From Selaginella moellendorffii (lineage: Eukaryota; Streptophyta; Lycopodiopsida; Selaginellales; Selaginellaceae): a stretch of DNA of 64,000 nt. The stretch's first letter is position 1. Each line of letters opens with the position of its first letter. Shown here piece after piece: positions 24,000-33,864 of this stretch. Both the position numbers and the translations under genes were made by a program. The notes under the pieces are model-generated. The model was not told the origin of the DNA, ran no database searches, and worked only from the letters and a program-made list of their open reading frames with translations. Location: contig NW_003314261.1 of the NCBI RefSeq assembly GCF_000143415.4, positions 3,712,880 through 3,776,879 of the forward strand, read 5' to 3'.

Positions 24000-24935
24000 T
24001 TAAGCCGCTCGAACTTTCTTCACGACCAAGTCCTTGTCGAGGCCAGGAGCACTCCTTTTCGCACCACAGGGCCTCCTCCACGTCCTGTAGATCCTACTGC
24101 TGCTGCTTCTGCAAAGCTTGACAATCCATGGGTGTTGTAGAACCTGATCGACTGTCAGCCTTTGTTTCGGATCCACAGCCAGCATCTTCTCAAGGAGATC
24201 CTCCGCTACAAACGAGAAAGGACCAACCGGGGATGCCCCCTGTCGCACACGATCAAATGCTTCACTCGGCTGATATCCTCTCTTTCCCAGCATCTCGTAT
24301 AAAATCGCTCCAAGCCCCCACACGTCGATAGCTGCTGTGTAGAAGCTCCCATCCTTGTTCTCTGCCACCTCGGGTGCCATGTACTTCCCCGTGCCACAGT
24401 ACTGCGACATCTCCTCAGGGTCGTCTGTGGCCAAACCAAAGTCACTAATCACCACTTTGTCGCGCGCGTCTAGCTTGAAAAGGATGTTGCCCGGCTTGAG
24501 ATCCCGGTGAACTATGCCTCTCGAATGCATCTCCTTGAGGGTCTCTGCCAGCTGCTTGATAATCTGAGCTGCTTCTTCTTCGCTCATCTGCCCGGAAACG
24601 CGCAAGCGATCAGCAAGACTAGATCCACATAGTTCCATAATAATACTCCCAAAACACTGTCCTCCATCTCTCTCCTTGATGAAATCTTTGAAGGAGACAA
24701 CTCCAGGGCAGCCCCGGAGCTTGGCCATGATCCCAACTTCTCTCTCAGCGTCGCTCCCTGATCGAAATGCCTTGGCTGCATATGACTTGTGACCGTCCAG
24801 ATTGTGAAACACGAATACATGCCCCTGGCCGCCACACCCCAGCGTCCTACCTTTCTCGAAACCTCGCTGCCCCAACATATGAATGCTGAGAAGCTCTTTG
24901 CAATCTTCCTCCCTAAACTCACTTACCACCGCCAT
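24000..24935 (-). CDS. Ser/Thr protein kinase, CDPK/CaMK-like (block B)
   Basis: An intronless gene of 311 residues. Kinase subdomains in order: glycine loop LGCGGQGHVF, catalytic Lys in YAAKAF, HRDLKPGN catalytic loop, DFG, APE (MAPEVAE), DVWGLG and the closing AVDPKQRLTVDQVLQHPWI, which is the signature of CaMK/CDPK-type catalytic domains. There are no EF hands; the tail is short and basic (VVKKVRAA). All residues needed for catalysis are present. It differs by eye from the copy at 51772-52707 at only about five positions: F/L, L/I after DFG, G/A, R/G and R/K. A telo-box lies just upstream at 24958. The substrate is unknown. Confidence 0.9.
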   Translation of the reverse strand: MAVVSEFREEDCKELLSIHMLGQRGFEKGRTLGCGGQGHVFVFHNLDGHKSYAAKAFRSGSDAEREVGIMAKLRGCPGVVSFKDFIKERDGGQCFGSIIMELCGSSLADRLRVSGQMSEEEAAQIIKQLAETLKEMHSRGIVHRDLKPGNILFKLDARDKVVISDFGLATDDPEEMSQYCGTGKYMAPEVAENKDGSFYTAAIDVWGLGAILYEMLGKRGYQPSEAFDRVRQGASPVGPFSFVAEDLLEKMLAVDPKQRLTVDQVLQHPWIVKLCRSSSSRIYRTWRRPCGAKRSAPGLDKDLVVKKVRAA

Positions 24936-24957
24936 CGCTTCACAAGCTTAAGAAAAA

Positions 24958-24966
24958 AAACCCTAG
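24958..24966 (-). promoter_or_regulatory. Telo-box upstream of kinase
   Basis: AAACCCTAG on the plus strand (CTAGGGTTT on the kinase strand), about 25 bp before the kinase ATG. The same element lies at 51729-51737 before the twin gene. Function inferred. Confidence 0.4.
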
Positions 24967-25039
24967 CTTCTTCTACCGAATTTAACTACATGGCTGAGAT
25001 GGCGTTTGATCGACGGCGACGATGCGCTGTGTTTTCTCA

Positions 25040-25740
25040 AATAGTATAACGCTTAAGAAAGGACACCAACGAAAGTAGAAACTACTCAAGGAAAAACTGC
25101 TGAGGATGGGTACCTGTGAATTCAAAAACAAGGACTACATTTCAGTTTCTCATCATTTTTCTCTTACCCTGCCACTGCGTCCCAAGCCGAAATCCTTTCC
25201 TCGGGAATCCAGGGATGACTCCAGCCTGAAGGTGTTCTCTCCACGAGTGTGCGGATTCCTTCAAGTCGATTCGCTGCTACCACCTTGAGACAAAACCATT
25301 CACGTAATGCCGAAGAACAAGTACTTGACAGACTTCAGTGGGATCCTAGAGCAATCACGCTACCATTTCCGAGGAGGGAGCGGAAGTTATAAGATCCGCG
25401 CGAGCGCTTCTCGCCAAGTTTCTTCACAGCGTAGTAAGCATCATCTAAAAGTTGCTCTGGCTGTGCAAAAATCCAGGGCAATGGAGGCATCATGCATTCA
25501 TCTGCTTACTTGCATCGACACAGATATGAACTTCCCAAATTTGTGGTGTGCTCCAGGTGAAAGGTGTTGTGCATGCTCTACCTGCAATCTCACAAGTCAA
25601 GCGATACAAACGTAGATTTGTTCATCGTTACTCTCAATCGATGTCCTTGATGGGGATGTTTAGAAATAGCATCAGCGTAAATTGCAAGTACGTCGTCGTT
25701 TGCTGCATGCCAATCGCATGCACCGCTACCTAAAGTTCAT
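25040..25740 (-). pseudogene. 3' fragment of amidohydrolase (block B)
   Basis: It matches about 18290-19060 of the intact amidohydrolase, including the stretch coding for the GSDWP region and the RIEHAQ region, but with small indels, and without the N-terminal two thirds and the terminal SLAAYAAALEDL exon sequence. It is not able to make a functional enzyme. The stretch 25742-25890 that follows has no match in block A and is unrecognised. Confidence 0.8.
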
Positions 25741-25892
25741 GGTCCATTGGTCAGTTTGTGCCAAACACAGTTCAGAGGATGTAAGCCAGCTTCTGTCGAT
25801 CACAAAAAGTGCTTTCTTCCATAGCGTCGGGGCCGCGATAATGGCTTGTCGAAATGACAAAGCCCCGGATGGAGTGGCCACCTTGCATGACA

Positions 25893-27488
25893 CTGGAGAC
25901 AAAACCACCGTTTAACAGCATCGAAATAGCTTCAGAATCTTTACCTTTGACGCGAACGCTTCCTTCCTATCGGGGAGCGCAGCCATTGGGACACTAGAAT
26001 TGTCAAAAACATTGTAAAAGCGCTTGTAGAACTCTGCTCTGTCAAAACCAAAGCCGTAACAACGTTAAATCAACACCATACTGTGATGCTTCAGAAGCAA
26101 TCGAGTTCAAACGTTCTGCAGTGACAGGACTGAGAGCATGCAATACGAGTGCTTGTAGTGAACGAGGAAATGTAGTCTGAAAATGCACGAATTGCTAGCG
26201 ACAAACATAGCATACAGTGCCTGCACTTACCACCATGGTAAGAAAGATTAGACGAAGGCTTCGAGGGCTCGTATTTAGAAACACACTTGCGATAGAATCG
26301 TCCTCACAATTGCCATTGTTCACTGCGACCGCTACGCAGGATAGGATGACGTGAAGTTGTTTTGTTTCTAGTGGACTCAAGCTGTTCACGGTAAGATCTT
26401 GTACTCCTTGTACGTCATCAAGATCACTTTCTATATCCACGTAACGATTCCATCCAAGCATCGATCTCTGTAGAACAATATAAGTAAATTGCATCGACAA
26501 TTGTTGCGTGTTGACCTTTTCGGCGTCCAAAAGACTGGAAAACAAAAGAGAAACTGTGAAAAAGTCAAGAGCAGCATTTGCTTACCTCATTAAAATCCTC
26601 CGCAAGTAATATGCATCCATGGGCGTGTCGAATGCGCAAGATTGTGTAGACGCCCACCAAAAGTTTATGGCTAGAGCAGTACTGTTCGACTGTGTTTTGA
26701 TGCATCTCTAAAGCGTGGATATTTTTGCTAGTCTGGTTCTACAAAGTTCACCTCGCTGCACAGAAACAGGAATAAAAGAAGTGTATCTTTCTCGAAGCTT
26801 CTCCATAAAGTGGTTGAGTACGATAACTGTTACAAAAAGAAAGTACACGAAGAAAATATGATACCATGCAGATGTCATTCCAGAGAAGCGAGAGGAGGTT
26901 TCTCGGTTGAGCCTTTCACGCGTATAGGAACCTGCAGTGAAATCTTTAATATCAGCAACACGAACAACAAGAGTAAATCATAACCTGTGCCAGATAAAAG
27001 TGATCGTTGTGCTCTCCAGGTGACAAAACAATGTCTAGATATTCTCTCAAAGGCAACGCCACCTAAGGAAGAACAAGTTAAGAACGAAAGAGAAGAAATC
27101 AAAGAAAAAATACAAACTTATTCATGGCTTCTAATATCACTGAAGAACGTAGAGCCATCAGAACCTGACTCGATCCGACCGCTGCCAACGGCTGGATCGA
27201 GTTAACGGGCGAGCCACAGCCCGTTGAGTTTGATTGCTGCTCACCATTGCTTACACTAGAGGTTTTCCTACGATTTCCTTGAGAAGAGGTCTAATCCCTG
27301 CTCTAGAACACGAAAATCCTCACCTTAAGATGCTCGACACCGCCAGTGGCTGGATTCCACCGCTCAAATGCGGGCCATTGCCGCAGAATCCCTGGAAAAA
27401 CCTGCCAGAAGGCTTACTTCGAGCTTCCATCTCCCGGAAGTCGTCCCTCGACGGTGGGCGCCAAATTTCCTCCAAAGCCAAATGTTAA
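25893..27488 (-). pseudogene. Decayed JmjC oxygenase copy (block B)
   Basis: A dead copy of 20784-22724. The start codon is lost (TTGGAGGAA where the intact gene has ATGGCGGAA). The exon with the HYD iron site and most of the exon with the distal His (GWFHQVDS) are deleted, and an insert of about 77 bp with two hairpins lies at 27161-27237. The helical C-terminal exon around 26195-26545 is still open and nearly unchanged. Confidence 0.85.
27161..27237. repeat. Palindromic insert, block B
   Basis: Relative to block A, about 77 bp are inserted in the JmjC copy. It holds two adjacent inverted repeats: CTCGATCC (27169-27176) with GGATCGAG (27194-27201), and AACGGGC (27204-27210) with GCCCGTT (27219-27225). 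The same insert is in block C at 54201-54280. Confidence 0.7.
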
Positions 27489-27531
27489 AGATGAACCCTA
27501 CCTAGGAGGTAAGAGGATTTTGGGCTAGTAT

Positions 27532-29835
27532 ATGCGGCAATGCCAGCGCTTGTCCTGCCGATTGATCGCCACCAGAAGCAAGAGCTCGATCACATTGCGG
27601 CAGGAGCAAGAATTCGTCCAGCTAGTGCGTTCTTGCACCGCTTCCAGGGATATTTCGCGCGGGCGGCGCGTGCACGCCCAGATCTGGAGCCATGGCCTCT
27701 CCACCGACGTCTTCCTCTGCAATGCGCTGCTCCACATGTATGGCGAATGCGGCAGCGTCGGCGAGGCCCGGGAGATCTTCGACGGCATGGACGATCACAG
27801 CAAGAACAGGTTCTCCTGGATCACAATGCTCACCGTCTACGCGCACAACGGGAGGCCCTGGGACGCCAAGAATCTCTTCGATCGCATCCCCGGCGGAAGA
27901 GATTCCGTGGCGTGGAGTTGCCTTATCGGCGCATTTGTCAAGATCGGGGATCTTGAGCACGCAAGGCGTGTCTTTGATCTCCTCCCGCGCTGGACAGTCG
28001 TCACATCCACGGCAATCCTCGTGGCGCTGGCGAAGCGTGGCAAGGCCGAGAACGCCAGAGCGATGTTCTTGGCGATGCCGGAGAGAGATCTCGTTGCCTG
28101 GAACGCGATGATCACCGCATATGCCCAGAATGGGAATCTCCAGGTAGCGCAAGCAATGTTCTTCCGGATGCCAGCCAGGAACTTCGTCTCCTGGAACGCG
28201 ATCATCGACGGATGCGCGCAGGGCCAGGATGAAGCGCTGGCCAAGAAGGTGTTCGATTCGATGCCCCAGCGAGAGGTGGTGTCATGGACGGCGATGGTAG
28301 CAACATATAGCCAGAGCGGGCGATTGGAGGAAGCGCAAGCTCTCCTCTCCAAGATGCCAGCCTTGAACATCGTCTCTTGGAACGTGATGATCCAGGCGTT
28401 CGCGGACAATCTCCTGGTGGAGGAGGCCAAGGAGCGCTTCGATCGAGCGCCCGAGCACGACTTCGTGTCTTGGAACGCGATCATCACGGCCTACGCGCAG
28501 ACCAGCCAGATCTTCCTCGCGAGAGCGGCCTTCGATCGAATGCCCCAGCGCGACGTGGTATCCTGGGCGACGATGATCCAGTCGTATGCCCAGGAGGGGC
28601 AGCCCAGCATGGATCAGGCGAAGGAGATATTCGACAGGGCGCCGCAGAGGAACGTCGTCTCCTGGAACGTGATGATCACGGGCTACTCGGCGAGCGGCCG
28701 GATCAAGCAGTCCCGGGGGCTGTTTGAGAGGATGCCAATGTGGAATCTCATCTCCTGGACGAACGTGATCGTGGCGTGCACGGTGGCCGGCGAGATCGAC
28801 GCCGCCAGGAGGGAATTCGCCGCCATCCCGGATCAAGCCACCGACCTCCAGTGCTCCACCTCGATGCTCTCCGCGAATGCCAGCGACGGGCAGCTCGATA
28901 GAGCCAAGGCTGTCTTCGACACGATGCCGCAGAAGGACGTGATCTCCTGGGCGGCGCTTGTCGCCGGCTACCTCCAGAACCAGCAGCTCGCGGAGGCCAA
29001 GCGCGTCTTCGATCGGATGCCCGCCACCAATGCCGTGTGCTGCAACACGGTGATGGCCTCCTTCGCCAGCGCCGATCGGATGCCCGAGACGCGATCGCTC
29101 TTCGACCGGATGCCCGAGAGGACGCTCGCCTCCTGGTCGACGATGCTGGGCGGCTATGCCCAGTCGGGGCACACCGCCTCCGCCAAGAGCTTCTTCGATC
29201 GAATGCCGCAGAGGGACGTGATCGCCTGGAACTGCATTGTGGTGTCCTACGCTCGCAATGGTCACGTCCGCGAGGCCCGCGCGATCTTCTCCGCCATGCC
29301 CGAGCACGACGAGGTCTCCTGGACAGTGGCGATCGCGGCGTGCGCTCACAATGGCTACCTCGAGCAGGGGCTGGAGCTCCTGAGCTACATGCTCCTGGCA
29401 GGGATCTCTCCCGACGACGTGACTTTCCTCTCGATCCTCGCGGGTTGCAGCCATCTCGGGGAGCTCTCCAGGGGGGGAGAGTTCTTCCGGAGGATGGTCG
29501 GGGATTTCTTCCACGATCCGAACCGGGAGCACTACTCGAGCGTAGTGGACATGCTGGGGCGTCTCAAGCTGCTGGATCAAGCGCGGGAGCTGATCGATAC
29601 CATGCCTTTCGTCCCGGACGCGGTGGCGTGGACGGCCTTGCTGACGGCGTGTAAGCAGCACAGTGACACTCAGGGGAGCTTGCGAGCCGCGGAGATGGTC
29701 TCGCGCCTGGCGCCCAGGAGTGGATCGTCCTACGTCTTGCTCTCCAACGCATTCGCGAGTGGAATCGCTAGCCGCGGGGAGCTGGTTTCCAAGATTGATG
29801 ATCACGACCCGCTGGAAGCATTCGATTGTTCTTGA
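27532..29835 (+). CDS. PPR protein, intact copy (block B)
   Basis: An intronless gene of 767 residues made almost wholly of PPR motifs of about 31 residues, each with a VVSWxxMIxxYAQxG-like core and a FDRMPxRD link (PLS-subfamily S motifs). Near the end it switches to an E-type tail (PDDVTFLSILAGCSHLGEL, then HYSSVVDMLGR and PDAVAWTALLTACK). The E region is short and no DYW deaminase follows. PLS PPRs act in organelles and bind RNA sequence-specifically, mostly for C-to-U editing. The N-terminus is basic and Ser-rich enough for an organelle presequence. Amino acids at positions 5 and 35 of each repeat would predict the RNA target. Other blocks hold broken copies only. Confidence 0.93.
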   Translation: MRQCQRLSCRLIATRSKSSITLRQEQEFVQLVRSCTASRDISRGRRVHAQIWSHGLSTDVFLCNALLHMYGECGSVGEAREIFDGMDDHSKNRFSWITMLTVYAHNGRPWDAKNLFDRIPGGRDSVAWSCLIGAFVKIGDLEHARRVFDLLPRWTVVTSTAILVALAKRGKAENARAMFLAMPERDLVAWNAMITAYAQNGNLQVAQAMFFRMPARNFVSWNAIIDGCAQGQDEALAKKVFDSMPQREVVSWTAMVATYSQSGRLEEAQALLSKMPALNIVSWNVMIQAFADNLLVEEAKERFDRAPEHDFVSWNAIITAYAQTSQIFLARAAFDRMPQRDVVSWATMIQSYAQEGQPSMDQAKEIFDRAPQRNVVSWNVMITGYSASGRIKQSRGLFERMPMWNLISWTNVIVACTVAGEIDAARREFAAIPDQATDLQCSTSMLSANASDGQLDRAKAVFDTMPQKDVISWAALVAGYLQNQQLAEAKRVFDRMPATNAVCCNTVMASFASADRMPETRSLFDRMPERTLASWSTMLGGYAQSGHTASAKSFFDRMPQRDVIAWNCIVVSYARNGHVREARAIFSAMPEHDEVSWTVAIAACAHNGYLEQGLELLSYMLLAGISPDDVTFLSILAGCSHLGELSRGGEFFRRMVGDFFHDPNREHYSSVVDMLGRLKLLDQARELIDTMPFVPDAVAWTALLTACKQHSDTQGSLRAAEMVSRLAPRSGSSYVLLSNAFASGIASRGELVSKIDDHDPLEAFDCS

Positions 29836-29945
29836 GGGCGCTCGCTCGAATTTCTCACTGATCGACGAGTTCTCTGGAGTTCGTTTCATTGGAAACACTC
29901 TTACCAATCAATTATCGAAACAAGATCGATCGATCGAAGCCCATG

Positions 29946-31442
29946 TCACTCATCGATTATCAAATTGGCCACACAGGCCCGAGCCCCAGCATTGACGAGC
30001 GTGCGCACCATCCCGCCGTGCTCCAGCGCCAGCGCCATATCCAGCGCGCTCAATCCCTCCCGCGTCACACCATTGATCTCGATCATCTCGCAGCCTACCA
30101 AGATCTTCACCACTTCCCGGTGCCCGGATTCCACCGCGCAATGCAGCGCACTGTAACCCTGCTCATCGATCGCGCACGCCTCCTCCTTGCTCTGGCAGCT
30201 CTCCAGCAGCCGCTTGACGATCTCAGCATGGCCTTTGAATGCCGCGCAGTGGAGAGCAGTCCATCCATACCGATCGCAAGCATTCACAGCGGCGCCACGC
30301 TTGAGACATCTCCTCACGCCCCGCAAATCGCCCGACCAGGCGGCGTTGCGGAGGAGCTCTTCGAGATCATCCCCTACCGGCGCCGGCGAGGCCACATTCC
30401 CTGGAACCTGGAGTAGGGCAAACAAACTCTCCTGCCCTAACTCAACGGCCTCATCGTAGGCCGTCCGTCCATTCCAATCGACGGCTCCCCGATCGGCGCC
30501 ACATTTGATGAGGAGCTTGGCTATGGCGACGTTGTTGCCCTGCGTCGCCGCGAGGTGGAGCGCCGTCTTCCCGTCCACCGTTCTAGCGCTCACATCGGCG
30601 CCGCTCTGTGCCAGGATCTGGACGCTATCGGCGTTGCCGCCGATCGCCGCTAGATGCAGCGCTGTTCTCCCGTCGCCGATTGGGGCATTCACGTCGCAGA
30701 TCTTGCTCAGCACCCCTAGCGGCTCCAGGGATCCACTGCTCGCGGCGTGATGGATCGGGCGCCAGCCGCTGGAATCCGCGCGCTCCGGATCGGCGCCGCG
30801 CGCGAGCAGCATCTCCAATATTACGGTGTGGCCGACCATCGCCGCGCAGTGGAGCGGGGTGTGGCCGTCGGCGTTCATCGTCTTGGAATCCACGCGAGCG
30901 CCGAATTCTAGCAGGAGCTGGACCATGTCGGGGCGCCGGCTCTGGATCGCGAGGTGGAGCGCCGTCAATCCCTGCGTGTTCCAGGTATCCGGATTGGTGC
31001 CGCTCTCAAGAACCTGGCGGGCCTCGTCCATGGCGCCGCGGATTATCGCATCGCGCAGCACGATCCCGCCGATAATCCGGACCTTGAGGCTCTCATCGGT
31101 GTAGACGACGCGCTTCTGGGGTGTGAACCACTCCTTGGATTTCCCAGCGCCGGCGACCACCACGGATTTCACCTCGAATCCATCCACGCTGAAGAACCGC
31201 GACGAGGAGGAGCTAGGGAGGAGCGAGATTTCCAGATTGACGCCTCCCAGCGGCGGGATCATCCCCAGCGAGGGCTTGACGCTGTATTTGCTGGCGACCA
31301 TGGGCTGGACCTTGAATGCCACGGGCATGGTGTGGAGGACGCTGTGGAGGTGGACAGTGGCCGTGTGGGACGAAGATCCATCGATGTGGTCCTCGAGATG
31401 GAGCCTTACCTCTGTGGGATCGACGACCACCAGCCGATCCAT
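29946..31442 (-). CDS. Vapyrin (MSP domain plus ankyrin repeats)
   Basis: An intronless gene. The N-terminal domain is an MSP/VAMP-associated-protein fold beginning MDRLVVVDPTEV, with TMPVAFKVQPM and YSVKPSLGMIPPLG. About ten ankyrin repeats follow, many with the TALHLA core (GRTALHLAAIGGNADSV, YSALHCAVESGHREVV). Domain order and the MDRL start match Vapyrin, which in flowering plants works with EXO70 and membrane traffic to let arbuscular mycorrhizal fungi enter and form arbuscules. Many plants that lost the symbiosis lost the gene. The start at 31442 was chosen because it gives the family's MDRL start; an in-frame ATG also exists at 31475. It is divergent from the PPR gene at 31636, with about 190 bp between. 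Confidence 0.9.
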   Translation of the reverse strand: MDRLVVVDPTEVRLHLEDHIDGSSSHTATVHLHSVLHTMPVAFKVQPMVASKYSVKPSLGMIPPLGGVNLEISLLPSSSSSRFFSVDGFEVKSVVVAGAGKSKEWFTPQKRVVYTDESLKVRIIGGIVLRDAIIRGAMDEARQVLESGTNPDTWNTQGLTALHLAIQSRRPDMVQLLLEFGARVDSKTMNADGHTPLHCAAMVGHTVILEMLLARGADPERADSSGWRPIHHAASSGSLEPLGVLSKICDVNAPIGDGRTALHLAAIGGNADSVQILAQSGADVSARTVDGKTALHLAATQGNNVAIAKLLIKCGADRGAVDWNGRTAYDEAVELGQESLFALLQVPGNVASPAPVGDDLEELLRNAAWSGDLRGVRRCLKRGAAVNACDRYGWTALHCAAFKGHAEIVKRLLESCQSKEEACAIDEQGYSALHCAVESGHREVVKILVGCEMIEINGVTREGLSALDMALALEHGGMVRTLVNAGARACVANLIIDE

Positions 31443-31574
31443 GGCGCGATTGATCCCTTGAAGCGTGAGAATCATCCAGGGCAAGAGGACTCGCTGTCAA
31501 GCCTTGGGATTCATGGCGCGATGCGAGCGAAGACGACACAAGGGGGCGATATTGCAAATGCATAGCTTCGTAAA

Positions 31575-31582
31575 TTAGGGTT
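31575..31582 (+). promoter_or_regulatory. Telo-box between Vapyrin and PPR gene
   Basis: TTAGGGTT lies in the 190-bp divergent spacer, about 60 bp before the PPR ATG. Function inferred. Confidence 0.35.
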
Positions 31583-31635
31583 CTTCGCAAAGGCGGGAAC
31601 TTTGGGCTAGGGCTTTTGGGCGGAGGCGATGGAGA

Positions 31636-33747
31636 ATGCTACGATCCAGCCAGGCGATGGCGTCGCCAGGCGCCGGGAAGGTATCCCTCTCCTCGCTGCT
31701 CAGCGCATTGAAATCCTGCGGCAGCTCCAGGGACTTGGAGCGAGGGAAGATCCTCCACTCTCGCGCGCTCGACTCCGGCTATGCCTCGAACACTCTCGTC
31801 GCCACAGCGCTCCTCCACATGTACGCCAAATGCGGCGCCATGGCCAGCGCTCACGCGATCTTCCAGGCGATGCGCTCCCACGACGTGGTCAGCTGGACAG
31901 CGCTCATCCTTGGCTACGCCGACAATGGCCGCGGCCATGTGGCGCTCGATCTCTTTTCTGCAATGCGGCGCAGTGGCTGTGATCCAAACGCCAGGACGTT
32001 TGTAGCGGTGATCCTGGCGTGCTCGAGCATGGCAGCGGTGGACCGACCCATGGCGATCGAGAAGGGGCGATGGATCCACGAGCAGGCGGCCCAGCACGGC
32101 TTCGACACGGATAGATTTGTCGGGAACACGCTGGTGGACATGTACGCGAAGTTTGGAAGCATGGCCGACGCTGCCAAGGCTTTCGATCGAATGCCACAGC
32201 GAGACGTGGTGGCATGGACGTCACTGATGCTCGGCTACGCGGCCGCCGGCGAGGGGGAGCTTGTTCTCGAGCTCTTCTCGCGGATAAGATCGCAAGGCTG
32301 TGCTCCGGATCGCCTGTGCTTCACTGCTGCTCTCACGGCATGCTCGATCGTCGCTGGGAAAGAAACTGGCAAAAGAATCCCAGTGCCAGAAGCTCATCCA
32401 GCGATGGTGGTGAAGCTCGAGAGCTTGCGAAAGGTGATGGAGATTCACTCCCAGGCCGCTACCTCCGGGAAGAACTTCGACGTGTGCCTGAGCAACACGC
32501 TGGTGGATGCCTACTCCAAATCCGGGAGCTTGCTGGATGCTCGCCGCGTCTTCGATCGGATGCCTCGCCACGACGTTGTCTCGTTCACGGCACTGATGCT
32601 CGGAGCGGTGGAGGGCGATCGAGCGGAGACTGCCCTCGAGCTCCTTGGATCGATGAGAGCACGGGGCTGCGAGCCCAATGCAAGAACTTTCGTGGCGGGA
32701 CTGATGGCGTGCACCAACTTGGCAGCCAAAGAAGAAGCTCGGTTGGAAATACTCCCGGATGGTACAAGGATGGCGTTCAAGCTCGCGAGCCTGGAGAGAG
32801 GAATGGAGCTCCACTCGCAGGCCGCCAAGGAACGATACGACGTCACGGACATGTTCGTGGGGAACACGCTGGTGGATTTCTACTCCAAGTGCGGCAGCCT
32901 CCAGGACGCGACGAAAGCTTTCGACAGGATGGCGGAGCATGATCTGGTCTCTTGGAACGCCTTGATCGCGGGGCACCTGGACAACGGCCTGGACGAGCGA
33001 GCGCTGCAGCTCTTCCTCGAGATGGACCGCCGAGGCTGCTCGCCGGATCCAGCCTCGTACACCTCGGCCCTCGCGGCCTGTGCCGGGCTCGCGTCTCTGG
33101 GAGCCGCGCGAGACATCCACTGGCGACTCTGCAAGGCCGGGCTGGAGACTGACGCCTTCGTCCACAACGCGCTGGTCGACTTCTACGGCAAGTCCGGCAG
33201 GATGGCCGACGCCGAGCTCGTCTTCCAGTCCCTGGCGAGCGTCGACGTTGTGACTTGGAACGCGCTGGCCGCGGGGCTTAGCCGCCAGGGGAGCTACCGC
33301 CTGGTGGTGGATCTCTTGTGGGCGATCAAGGACCAAGGCCTGGAACCCGACGGTATCACTTTCCTGGCGCTTCTCGCGGCCTACGGCCATGCCGGGCTGG
33401 TCGACCATGGACGCCGGGCCTTCGCCGCTATGGTGGAGACTTACCGGATAGAGCCGGGCATCGAGCACTACCACTGCCTGGTGGACATGCTGGGGAGAGC
33501 GAACCGGCTCGAGGAAGCCGTGGCGGTGGTGTCGGCAATGCCGCACAGGCCGAGCTCCGTGACTTGGACGACCGTGCTGAGCGCCTGCGTCAAGTGGAAG
33601 AACTTGGGCGTCGCGAGCGTGGCGTTTGAGTCGCTGCTGGGGATTGATCCGGACGGGCCAGCGGCGTACGTGTTGATGGCGAACGTCTATGGCAGCGCTG
33701 GGATGGCGGAGGAGGAGGCCAAGCTTCTAGAGCACGTAAGACGATGA
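31636..33747 (+). CDS. PPR protein, PLS-E class
   Basis: An intronless gene of 703 residues. It has P, L and S motifs in rotation (HSRALDSGYASNTLVATALL, MYAKCGAMASAHAIF, VVSWTALILGYADNG), which is the classic PLS layout, then an E-type end (GIEHYHCLVDMLGRANRLEEA, then SSVTWTTVLSACVKWKN and AAYVLMANVYGSAGMAEE). No DYW domain follows. Expected role: organelle RNA binding, likely in C-to-U editing with a partner deaminase. Start: the first ATG that reads into the PPR frame; the preceding ATG at 31629 is in another frame. It is not closely related to the block PPR genes. Confidence 0.92.
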   Translation: MLRSSQAMASPGAGKVSLSSLLSALKSCGSSRDLERGKILHSRALDSGYASNTLVATALLHMYAKCGAMASAHAIFQAMRSHDVVSWTALILGYADNGRGHVALDLFSAMRRSGCDPNARTFVAVILACSSMAAVDRPMAIEKGRWIHEQAAQHGFDTDRFVGNTLVDMYAKFGSMADAAKAFDRMPQRDVVAWTSLMLGYAAAGEGELVLELFSRIRSQGCAPDRLCFTAALTACSIVAGKETGKRIPVPEAHPAMVVKLESLRKVMEIHSQAATSGKNFDVCLSNTLVDAYSKSGSLLDARRVFDRMPRHDVVSFTALMLGAVEGDRAETALELLGSMRARGCEPNARTFVAGLMACTNLAAKEEARLEILPDGTRMAFKLASLERGMELHSQAAKERYDVTDMFVGNTLVDFYSKCGSLQDATKAFDRMAEHDLVSWNALIAGHLDNGLDERALQLFLEMDRRGCSPDPASYTSALAACAGLASLGAARDIHWRLCKAGLETDAFVHNALVDFYGKSGRMADAELVFQSLASVDVVTWNALAAGLSRQGSYRLVVDLLWAIKDQGLEPDGITFLALLAAYGHAGLVDHGRRAFAAMVETYRIEPGIEHYHCLVDMLGRANRLEEAVAVVSAMPHRPSSVTWTTVLSACVKWKNLGVASVAFESLLGIDPDGPAAYVLMANVYGSAGMAEEEAKLLEHVRR

Positions 33748-33864
33748 AGATCTTGTTATCTAACTCCAGGGACACCGGTCGAAGCATCGATACATTAGTA
33801 CGCTGTTAGAGAACTCCACAAGATCTATGAAACAAAACATTGATCGATTGATACATTAGGATAG

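Noticed and set aside
28282-29907. Long minus-strand open frame (541 residues) opposite the PPR gene
   Set aside because: It is antisense to a clear PPR gene. GC-rich codon use and PPR repeats leave the opposite strand open; its product has no recognisable domain.
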